A stretch of 10,431 bases of DNA from positions 1 through 10,431 of the forward strand of contig JAEERB010000083.1 of NCBI GenBank assembly GCA_016285615.1, given 5' to 3'. Below, piece after piece: positions 1 through 4,910 of the stretch. Origin of the DNA: Bacteroidales bacterium (GTDB lineage: Bacteria > Bacteroidota > Bacteroidia > Bacteroidales > WCHB1-69). The notes beneath the pieces are model-generated. The model did no database searches and was not told where the DNA came from. It worked only from the letters and a program-made list of their open reading frames with translations. The position numbers were made by a program, and so were the translations under genes. Each line of letters starts with the position of its first letter. The first letter of the stretch is position 1.

Positions 1-34
1 AACAGAACAAAGAACCAATTCAAAATTCAAAGAG

Positions 35-80
35 ATTCCTTCGACGGTGTTTTCGACAGGCTCAACCACCGTCTCGGAAT
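35..80. repeat. REP-like imperfect inverted repeat
   Basis: The left arm ATTCCTTCGACGGTG (35-49) and the right arm CACCGTCTCGGAAT (67-80) pair through 7 bp (GACGGTG/CACCGTC) and then 5 bp (ATTCC/GGAAT), separated by a small internal bulge. The 17-base loop contains TTCGACAGGCTCAAC, a core that I recall from dispersed REP-type palindromes in Bacteroidota and other phyla. It lies outside any gene and has no T-tract directly after it, so a simple terminator is less likely. It could still protect the 3' end of an mRNA from a gene left of the window. Confidence 0.5.
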
Positions 81-100
81 GACACCAACAACTCAACAAC

Positions 101-150
101 ACTTAATTCCTTAATTCCTTAACTTCTTAACTTCTCACTCCTCACTCCCT
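101..150. repeat. AT-rich simple repeat, TTAATTCC/TTAACTTCT units
   Basis: This stretch is a run of short related units (TTAATTCC twice, TTAACTTCT twice, then CTCACTCC twice). The 16-mer CTTAACTTCTTAACTT at 118-133 recurs exactly at 888-903, and 15 of its 16 bases recur on the opposite strand at 2399-2413. It is non-coding and lies before the hpt promoter. I see no hairpin with a T-tract in it. Confidence 0.6.
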
Positions 151-181
151 CATTAAATTGATTATTTTTTCCTGCAAATCG

Positions 182-211
182 TTCGTTTTATCTTAAAAAA
201 AGTTATTTTTG
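182..211 (+). promoter_or_regulatory. Promoter of hpt, Bacteroidota type
   Basis: TATTTTTG at 204-211 matches the Bacteroidota -7 element TAnnTTTG exactly. An 18-base spacer separates it from TTCG (182-185), a 3-of-4 match to the -33 element TTTG. Transcription would begin near 217-219. That leaves a leader of about 25 bases before the ATG at 244 and argues against the GTG at 223. Confidence 0.6.
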
Positions 212-243
212 CTTTTTCTTTTGTGCGAAAAATCCTCTTCACT

Positions 244-783
244 ATGAATGATAAAATAAAAGTTGGAGACCTGGAGTTTGTCAAATATATTGATGGCTCT
301 GAAATTGATGCGGCTGTAGAACGTGTAGCTGCGAAAGTCAATGAAGAATACAAAAACGATATTCCGTTGATTTTGGTGACCTTGAACGGTGCTATCATGT
401 TTGCTGCTGATTTGCTCAAGAAACTGACGGTGACCTGTCAGGTGACTTGCGTGAAGTTGGCTTCTTACGCTGGCACGCAGACGACCAACGAGGTGAAGAA
501 TGTTATCGGCCTGACCGAAGACCTGAAGGATAGGAGAGTGCTGATTATTGAGGACATTGTGGATACGGGCACCACTTACGAATACTTGTGGAATCTGCTG
601 CATGAGAAAGGCGTGAAAGATGTAAAAATAGCCACGATGACTTTCAAGGAAGATGCCTATAAGAAACCCTATCCCGTTGATTTCCCTGGTATCGTTATCC
701 AAAATAAATTCGTCGTGGGCCGCGGCCTCGACTATAACGGCCTGGGAAGGAATTTGGTTCACATTTATCAGGTGGTGAAATAG
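244..783 (+). CDS. hpt: Hypoxanthine phosphoribosyltransferase
   Basis: This 179-residue cytoplasmic enzyme should join hypoxanthine (and guanine) to PRPP to give IMP (GMP), in purine salvage. The PRPP-binding motif of type I phosphoribosyltransferases is clear at residues 100-111 (LIIEDIVDTGTT). The segment VTLNGAIMFAADL near residue 40 fits the PPi-binding loop, and VVGRGLDYNGLGRNL near the C-terminus fits the family's VGYGLDY...RNL segment, with Arg in place of the usual Tyr. The length is normal. I chose ATG 244 because the GTG at 223 falls almost on the inferred transcription start. The next gene, adk, is also a purine-nucleotide enzyme and may be read from the same transcript, since I see no terminator in the 165-base gap. 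Xanthine or guanine preference cannot be excluded. Confidence 0.93.
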   Translation: MNDKIKVGDLEFVKYIDGSEIDAAVERVAAKVNEEYKNDIPLILVTLNGAIMFAADLLKKLTVTCQVTCVKLASYAGTQTTNEVKNVIGLTEDLKDRRVLIIEDIVDTGTTYEYLWNLLHEKGVKDVKIATMTFKEDAYKKPYPVDFPGIVIQNKFVVGRGLDYNGLGRNLVHIYQVVK

Positions 784-948
784 AAATTCAGAATTCAGAA
801 ATCAAAAAGATATAGAGAATTATAGAATCATGGAATTATGGAAACATCGATAACTCGATAATTCAGTAACTCTTAACTCCTTAGTTTCTTAACTTCTTAA
901 CTTTAAACTCTCAACTTTTAACTTTTAACTTCATAACCCTCAGTTTTT
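784..948. repeat. hpt-adk gap with TTAACTTCT-type repeats
   Basis: This 165-base gap has no gene. It begins with AATTCAGAATTCAG-type repeats and carries TTAACTCCT/TTAGTTTCT/TTAACTTCT units at about 872-904, including the 16-mer shared with 118-133. Three TCAACTTTTAACTTTTAACTT-like units follow. No TAnnTTTG promoter and no stem-loop terminator is visible, so adk is probably read through from hpt. Confidence 0.55.
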
Positions 949-1539
949 ATGCAAAAAAAGAGTTTTAACATAGTATTTTTCGGTTCCCCGGGATGTGGAA
1001 AAGGCACGCATGCGGCTGAAGTTGCTCAGCGCTATCATTTGCAGACCATTTCCACTGGTGAGTTGTATCGCAGTGAGATTGCCGCACAGACCGAATTAGG
1101 TGTTATGGCCAAGAAATTGATTGATGCCGGACAGCTTTGTCCAGACGAGCTGACACTCAATATGTTGCATAATCATATCGAATCTATTCCCGAAACTAAC
1201 GGCTTTATTTTGGATGGTGTGCCTCGCACACAGAAACAGGCCGAGATGATGGATGGTATTGGCTACGACAAGCCCATCAATATTGACATGGTTCTCTACT
1301 TGGAAGTGACTGAAGAAGAGGCGGTTCGTCGTATTTTGGAAAGAGCAGCCATCTCAGGTCGTGCCGACGATACGCTCGAAGTTATCAAGAGCCGTTTGGA
1401 AAATTATGCCAAGTTGACTCAGCCGCTGGCCGACTATTACGAAAAGCAGAAAAAACTCTATAGAGTGGATGCTATGTCTACTATCGAGGTTGTGTCGGAG
1501 AGGATTTATAAAGTGTTAGACCCGTTTTTTAATCGCTAA
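949..1539 (+). CDS. adk: Adenylate kinase
   Basis: This 196-residue cytoplasmic enzyme should interconvert ATP + AMP and two ADP. The P-loop GSPGCGKGT is at residues 12-20. STGELYRSEIAAQT follows as the AMP-binding region, then the DGVPRTQKQAEM segment (the family usually has DGFPRT). The lid is the short form, with SGRADDTLEVIKSRL around residues 140-153 and no Cys4 zinc lid, as expected for the short adenylate kinases. The ATG at 949 gives the normal N-terminus just ahead of the P-loop. In Bacteroides-type genomes I recall obg following hpt-adk; here the unit ends instead at a strong terminator 18 bases after the stop codon. No promoter of its own is evident. Confidence 0.95.
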   Translation: MQKKSFNIVFFGSPGCGKGTHAAEVAQRYHLQTISTGELYRSEIAAQTELGVMAKKLIDAGQLCPDELTLNMLHNHIESIPETNGFILDGVPRTQKQAEMMDGIGYDKPINIDMVLYLEVTEEEAVRRILERAAISGRADDTLEVIKSRLENYAKLTQPLADYYEKQKKLYRVDAMSTIEVVSERIYKVLDPFFNR

Positions 1540-1556
1540 TAACAAGAAGCCTATAA

Positions 1557-1591
1557 AAAAAGGAGGTTTGGATTTTCCAAACCTCCTTTTT
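1557..1591. terminator. Bidirectional intrinsic terminator between adk and the FKBP gene
   Basis: A perfect 16-bp stem (1557-1572 with 1576-1591) closes on a three-T loop. The GC-rich core GGAGGTTTGG/CCAAACCTCC is flanked by an A run on the left and a T run on the right, so either strand gives a hairpin followed by a U-tract. It sits between two convergent genes, which fits termination of both. Confidence 0.93.
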
Positions 1592-1601
1592 GCGTATATG
1601 A

Positions 1602-1627
1602 TAGGTGTGTAGCGCGCTACGCACCTA
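1602..1627. repeat. 26-bp near-perfect palindrome next to the terminator
   Basis: The sequence is TAGGTG, T, GTAGCGCGCTAC, G, CACCTA: a 12-bp perfect palindrome with 6-bp arms outside it and one mismatched pair (1608/1621, a possible U-G pair in plus-strand RNA). It starts 10 bases beyond the last base of the FKBP stop codon and is not followed by a T-tract. It may be a 3' mRNA-stabilising hairpin, a protein-binding palindrome or a small dispersed repeat. Confidence 0.6.
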
Positions 1628-1637
1628 CAATGTTTTG

Positions 1638-2318
1638 TTATTTCTCCGGATTGATTTCCAGCAGTTCCACTTCGAAAATCAGGGTAGCACCGCCCTTGAT
1701 AATTTGGCCTGCACCGCGATCGCCGTAAGCCAATTCGGAGGGGATGTAGAAGATGAACTTCGAGCCGACGGGCATCAGCTGTACACCTTCGGTCCATCCG
1801 CGGATAACGCCGTTGAGCGGGAAAGTGATGGGCTCGCCACGTTGTACGGAGGAGTCGAATACGGTACCGTCAATCAAAGTGCCGTGGTAGTGAACTTTTA
1901 CCTTGTCGGTGGCTTTCGGTTTGGGACCGTCACCCATTTTCACCACCTTGTATTGCAAACCGGAGGGAGTCTCTATTACACCGGGTTGTTTCTTGTTCTC
2001 AGCCAGGAACTTGGCGCCTTTCTCTTTCTCGCCAGCCATAGCATTGTTCTGTTGCTCTTGCATCTTCTGGTTCAATACATTGAAAATAGCCTGCAGCTCT
2101 TCATCTGAGAATTTAAGTTCGCCCTTCATAGCGTCAACAACGCCTTGGGTGAATGTTTCCACTTTCAAGTCTAAGCCCATCCCTTTGAAATCTCTTCCTA
2201 CGGCAGCTCCAAGGGCGTAACTGATTTGTTCGTTTTCTGTCATTTCTTGTGATTTTAATGAAAGGCTTGCTCCGCAAAGGATCAAGCACAAGGTTAATAC
2301 TAAAGTTGTCTTTTTCAT
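1638..2318 (-). CDS. Exported FKBP-type peptidyl-prolyl cis-trans isomerase
   Basis: This 226-residue protein should catalyse proline isomerisation during folding of exported proteins, like FkpA and Mip. An N-terminal signal sequence covers residues 1 to about 24. The helical FKBP_N dimerisation domain lies at about 26-112, with SYALGAAVGRDFKGMG and the QEQQNNAMAGEKEKGAKFL helix. The FKBP domain is at about 116-222, with VHYHGTLIDGTVFDSS, PLNGVIRGWTEGVQLM, IPSELAYGDRGAG and ATLIFEVELLEI; the pocket residues Tyr144, Phe154, Asp155, Val171, Ile172, Trp175 and Tyr198 are in place. Cys11 and Cys15 lie in the signal, but neither sits in a good lipobox, so a periplasmic or loosely lipidated protein remains open. 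I chose ATG 2318: an upstream TTG at 2342 overlaps the promoter's -7 element. It converges on adk and shares its terminator. Confidence 0.92.
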   Translation of the reverse strand: MKKTTLVLTLCLILCGASLSLKSQEMTENEQISYALGAAVGRDFKGMGLDLKVETFTQGVVDAMKGELKFSDEELQAIFNVLNQKMQEQQNNAMAGEKEKGAKFLAENKKQPGVIETPSGLQYKVVKMGDGPKPKATDKVKVHYHGTLIDGTVFDSSVQRGEPITFPLNGVIRGWTEGVQLMPVGSKFIFYIPSELAYGDRGAGQIIKGGATLIFEVELLEINPEK

Positions 2319-2339
2319 TATATTCGGTTTTTGAGTGCG

Positions 2340-2347
2340 CAAAGATA
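2340..2347 (-). promoter_or_regulatory. -7 element of the FKBP gene promoter
   Basis: Read on the minus strand this is TATCTTTG, an exact TAnnTTTG match, 21 bases before the ATG. The -33 position falls inside the TTGTTGAA tandem repeat and shows only TTCA, a weak match. Confidence 0.6.
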
Positions 2348-2353
2348 TGAATA

Positions 2354-2385
2354 TTGTTGAATTGTTGAATTGTTGAATTGTTGAA
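2354..2385. repeat. Tandem repeat, four perfect copies of an 8-bp unit
   Basis: TTGTTGAA is repeated four times without error (2354-2361, 2362-2369, 2370-2377, 2378-2385). The array starts 6 bases upstream of the -7 element of the FKBP promoter and covers the place where its -33 element should be. Confidence 0.9.
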
Positions 2386-2465
2386 GTGAGAAGTGAATAG
2401 TTAAGAAGTTAAGGAACTAAGAAACTAAGTAATTGTGCATTGTGAATCGTGAATTGTGAATTAGT
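2386..2465. repeat. Inverted TTAACTTCT-type and TTGTGAAT-type repeats
   Basis: This gap after the MORN-repeat gene has no gene. AGTTAAGAAGTTAAG (2399-2413) is the reverse complement of the unit seen at 118-133 and 888-903, and it is followed by GGAACTAAG and AAACTAAG units. From about 2431 there are degenerate TTGTGAAT copies. I see no terminator hairpin for the MORN-repeat gene. Confidence 0.55.
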
Positions 2466-3497
2466 TTACTCCTCTTCTTTTATCTCGCTCTTATCGAACA
2501 GCATCTTGATAAAAAGTGCTTCAGGCTTTTGTGAGATGACTTCCCGGCCGGGGTCGGGGGTCAGTTTGACCAGAATGCTGTTTTCGTCAATCTCCTTGTA
2601 GCCCGTGATGGCTTCATTAACGGCTACAATGCTGGGTGTGACGGGGCAAAACTGTTGAAAATCAAGCCATCCCTTGATGGTCTCAAAGTTGTCGGCGGTG
2701 GTGTAAATCTTGCCAGTTTTGAGCACCACGTTGGTTTGGTCTCCTTTCTTCTGGATGTAGGCAATCAGGTTTTGGTTCATCTTTTGCGGAAATGCACCGT
2801 TGTAGAAGTAGAGGTAGGTGTTTTTCGGCTCCGACTTGACCATCTCCTCGCTCTTGCGGATTTTACCGTCGGCATCGTAATATTCCCATGTGCCAATCTT
2901 AAAGCCATCGTGATATACACCCTTGGACATCAGTGCTTTGCCAGTGTAATAGCTTTCGGTTACGCCGTTGCGCTTGCCGCGAATGTAGTTCATCACTGAG
3001 CTTATGTCACCATTGGCGTAATAGTTTTTCCACTCGCCGTTCAGCTCGCCGTCCTGGTAGTTTATCTCTTCGAGTAGGATGCCGGTCTGCGCCGAATAGA
3101 TTTTCCAGCAGCCGTGTTTCTGTCCATTTTTGTAATTCTCTGTCTTAATGAGCTTTCCAGTGTTGCTGTAATAGTTCCATTCGCCATCCTTCGACTGGTC
3201 CACAAACACGCCTTCGGCCGACATTTGGCCGTTTTCGTGATAGAGGGTTGTCTTCACGCGCGAGGTGCCGCTGATGAATTCGGAGGTGCTTTTTAGCTGG
3301 CCGTTAGTGTGGTAGTATTTGAAAACGCCGGTGGGCACGTCGTTCACAAATTTGCCCTCATAGACAAGGTGGCCTTTGTCGTATTTTTTCCAGTAGCCCT
3401 GCTTCTTGCCGCGGGCATCGGTCTGATTGATGGGCCCATTTTGTGCCAAGGCGGTCAATGAGCAGAGCAAAAGCAGCAACAGCAATCGAATTTTCAT
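2466..3497 (-). CDS. Exported MORN-2 (YwqK-type) repeat protein
   Basis: This 343-residue protein starts with a signal peptide (a run of Leu, then CSLTALA before Gln19), suggesting cleavage by signal peptidase I and release to the periplasm or surface. Residues from about 30 to 224 hold some eight imperfect 22-25-residue repeats of the MORN-2 type, each built on G-x-W/F-x-x-Y-x-x-x-G-x-L...Y/F-x-x-G-x-x, for example GEWNYYSNTGKL and GEWKNYYANGDI. Residues from about 225 to 343 lack the repeats; I do not recognise this part, which ends in a charged KSEIKEEE tail. Databases often label such repeats a YwqK antitoxin, but no toxin gene is next to it and the protein is exported, so I do not adopt that name. 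Its function is unknown; surface or scaffold binding is a guess. Confidence 0.85.
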   Translation of the reverse strand: MKIRLLLLLLLCSLTALAQNGPINQTDARGKKQGYWKKYDKGHLVYEGKFVNDVPTGVFKYYHTNGQLKSTSEFISGTSRVKTTLYHENGQMSAEGVFVDQSKDGEWNYYSNTGKLIKTENYKNGQKHGCWKIYSAQTGILLEEINYQDGELNGEWKNYYANGDISSVMNYIRGKRNGVTESYYTGKALMSKGVYHDGFKIGTWEYYDADGKIRKSEEMVKSEPKNTYLYFYNGAFPQKMNQNLIAYIQKKGDQTNVVLKTGKIYTTADNFETIKGWLDFQQFCPVTPSIVAVNEAITGYKEIDENSILVKLTPDPGREVISQKPEALFIKMLFDKSEIKEEE

Positions 3498-3529
3498 GTT
3501 CTTGGAGGTTTTGATTCTGGTTTAAGTTG

Positions 3530-3537
3530 CAAAATTA
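3530..3537 (-). promoter_or_regulatory. -7 element of the MORN-repeat gene promoter
   Basis: On the minus strand this is TAATTTTG, an exact TAnnTTTG match, 32 bases before the ATG at 3497. A run of nine T (plus strand, 3540-3548) lies in its spacer. I see no TTTG at the -33 position. Confidence 0.55.
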
Positions 3538-3601
3538 CATTTTTTTTTGCACATAATGTTGGCAGTTAATAAGGAAACGACAAACTTGCTCGAAAAATTG
3601 T

Positions 3602-3609
3602 TATCTTTG
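3602..3609 (+). promoter_or_regulatory. -7 element of the SRPBCC-lptB promoter
   Basis: TATCTTTG is an exact TAnnTTTG match, ending 18 bases before the ATG at 3628. No -33 element is clear. It lies downstream of the possible ATG at 3547, so it decides the start of the SRPBCC gene. Together with the minus-strand element at 3530-3537 it makes this 130-base gap a divergent promoter region. Confidence 0.6.
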
Positions 3610-3627
3610 CAACCTAAATTCTGCCCA

Positions 3628-4029
3628 ATGAAGATTGTTAGTAAACAGGAAACGCTGTCGGCGCCGGCTGAGAAAGTCTATGCGCTGGCTGCCGATTGCC
3701 GCAACTTGGAGAAGTTCCTGGCTGCACGCTGCTCGCGCTGGTCGGCGACCGAAGATGCGGTGCAATGCACTATTCAAGGCGTGGCAGAGTTGCAAATAGC
3801 TGTTACCGAGCGCAGCGCATGCGATAAGGTGGCCTATATGATCACTAACGACAAGAACATTCCCGTGGGTGTGGAGGTGCATATTCAGCCCGAAGGGCAG
3901 GGGAGCCTCATAGAGGTGGAACTGGATGCCGCCGTGCCGCCCTTCCTCTCGGTAATGATCCAGAAACCTTTGCAGCAAGCACTGGATATGATCATGTCGA
4001 AAATAAAGACAGAAACTGAAAAACAATAA
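3628..4029 (+). CDS. Small SRPBCC (START-like) family protein
   Basis: This 133-residue protein has no signal peptide or membrane segment and should be cytoplasmic. The N-terminus KIVSKQETLSAPAEKVYALAADCRNLEKFL is the typical first strand and helix of the SRPBCC (Bet v 1/START-like) fold, and the C-terminal PPFLSVMIQKPLQQALDMIMSKI fits its long closing helix. Such proteins hold a hydrophobic ligand in a cavity between sheet and helix; the ligand here is unknown. The frame is open from ATG 3547, but that start lies upstream of the promoter and would add 27 residues ahead of the conserved strand, so I chose 3628. It ends only 3 bases before lptB, so the two are almost certainly co-transcribed and perhaps translationally coupled. 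Confidence 0.8.
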   Translation: MKIVSKQETLSAPAEKVYALAADCRNLEKFLAARCSRWSATEDAVQCTIQGVAELQIAVTERSACDKVAYMITNDKNIPVGVEVHIQPEGQGSLIEVELDAAVPPFLSVMIQKPLQQALDMIMSKIKTETEKQ

Positions 4030-4032
4030 GTT

Positions 4033-4764
4033 ATGGGTTCGCGAATCAGAACAGAAGGTCTTGTCAAAATCTACAAGAACAGAACAGTGGTTAACAACGC
4101 TTCTTTCTTTGTGGACCAAGGTGAAATTGTCGGCCTGTTGGGCCCCAACGGCGCCGGCAAAACCACATCGTTCTATATGATTGTGGGACTGATACAACCG
4201 TATGCTGGCAAGATCTTTTTGGACGATACCGACATCACATCGCTGCCCATGTACAAGCGCGCCCAAATGGGCATTTCCTACCTGCCGCAAGAAGCTTCTG
4301 TCTTCCGCCATCTGACTGTGGAGGACAATATCCGTGCCGTGTTGCAGTTTACCAAGATGAGCAAAGAGGAGCAAAAGGAGAAACTCGAGTCGCTGATTGC
4401 CGAGTTTAATCTGGCCAAGGTGCGTAAGAATCTGGGCAACAACCTGTCGGGTGGCGAGCGCCGTCGTACCGAGATTGCCCGCTGCCTAGCGTCCAATCCC
4501 AACTTCATCCTCCTCGACGAGCCTTTCGCTGGCGTCGACCCTATTGCTGTGGAGGATATCCAAAGTATTGTGGCTAAACTGAAAGACAAGAACATCGGCA
4601 TCCTTATTACCGACCATAATGTGAACGAAACGCTCCGTATCACCGACAAAGCCTATCTGCTGTTTGAAGGTAGGATTCTCCGTTCGGGCACGGCCGAGGA
4701 GCTGGCTGAGGACGAAACCGTAAAGAAGGTTTATCTCGGCAAGAATTTCGAGCTGAAACGGTAG
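4033..4764 (+). CDS. lptB: LPS export ABC transporter ATP-binding protein LptB
   Basis: This 243-residue ATPase should power extraction of lipopolysaccharide from the inner membrane with LptF and LptG, feeding the Lpt bridge. It has a complete ABC domain: Walker [10 protein letters not shown] (37-45), Q-loop Gln86 in YLPQEASVF, signature LSGGE (138-142) followed by RRRTEIAR, Walker B with the catalytic Glu in FILLDEP (158-164), the D-loop AGVD (166-169) and H-loop His195 in ITDHNV. The LSGGERRR and [12 protein letters not shown] forms are characteristic of LptB rather than of amino-acid transporters such as LivF. The length is normal. It follows the SRPBCC gene by 3 bases. No partner membrane subunits are in the window, as is usual because lptFG often lie elsewhere. 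No convincing terminator follows. Confidence 0.95.
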   Translation: MGSRIRTEGLVKIYKNRTVVNNASFFVDQGEIVGLLGPNGAGKTTSFYMIVGLIQPYAGKIFLDDTDITSLPMYKRAQMGISYLPQEASVFRHLTVEDNIRAVLQFTKMSKEEQKEKLESLIAEFNLAKVRKNLGNNLSGGERRRTEIARCLASNPNFILLDEPFAGVDPIAVEDIQSIVAKLKDKNIGILITDHNVNETLRITDKAYLLFEGRILRSGTAEELAEDETVKKVYLGKNFELKR

Positions 4765-4813
4765 CATAATTCCTCGTTTTTACTTATTTCTTTCTGCTTT
4801 TTTATTTATATGG

Positions 4814-4843
4814 TTTGTGAAATCAAATAAAATTGTATATTTG
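4814..4843 (+). promoter_or_regulatory. Promoter of secDF
   Basis: TTTG (4814-4817), an 18-base spacer and TATATTTG (4836-4843) form the best match in the window to the Bacteroidota promoter TTTG-N(18-21)-TAnnTTTG. The leader would be about 60 bases and is extremely AT-rich, a feature that favours translation in this phylum. Confidence 0.75.
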
Positions 4844-4910
4844 CAAACTTTAAATAAAAGTGTAAAATAATCATATCTAATTAAAAATCAATAATTAATA
4901 GTATAAAATT

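Noticed and set aside
223..243. GTG at 223 as the hpt start
   Set aside because: It lies within about 6 bases of the inferred transcription start and adds seven residues ahead of the normal N-terminus.
193..762. A 189-codon minus-strand open frame
   Set aside because: It overlaps hpt almost fully in antisense, its product resembles no family I know, and hpt has clear motifs and a promoter.
1605..2108. A 167-codon plus-strand open frame
   Set aside because: It is antisense to the FKBP gene, whose domain motifs and promoter are on the minus strand.
1638..2318. Certain lipoprotein assignment for the FKBP protein
   Set aside because: Cys11 and Cys15 are preceded by LTL and LIL, which lack the small residue required at the -1 position of a lipobox.
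2354..2463. CRISPR array
   Set aside because: The repeats are 8 bp units in direct contact, without spacers of constant length, and no cas gene is present.
2466..3497. Antitoxin of a toxin-antitoxin pair
   Set aside because: The family label comes from database naming; this protein carries a signal peptide and no toxin-like gene is adjacent.
3547..3627. ATG at 3547 as the start of the SRPBCC gene
   Set aside because: The TATCTTTG promoter element lies inside this extension, and the conserved first strand starts right after the ATG at 3628.
3601..4374. A 257-codon minus-strand open frame
   Set aside because: It is antisense to the SRPBCC gene and lptB, both well supported; the His- and Gln-rich product looks like a reverse-strand artefact.
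4754..4796. Terminator after lptB
   Set aside because: Only a 5-bp AAACG/CGTTT stem with a long loop is possible, which is too weak to call.
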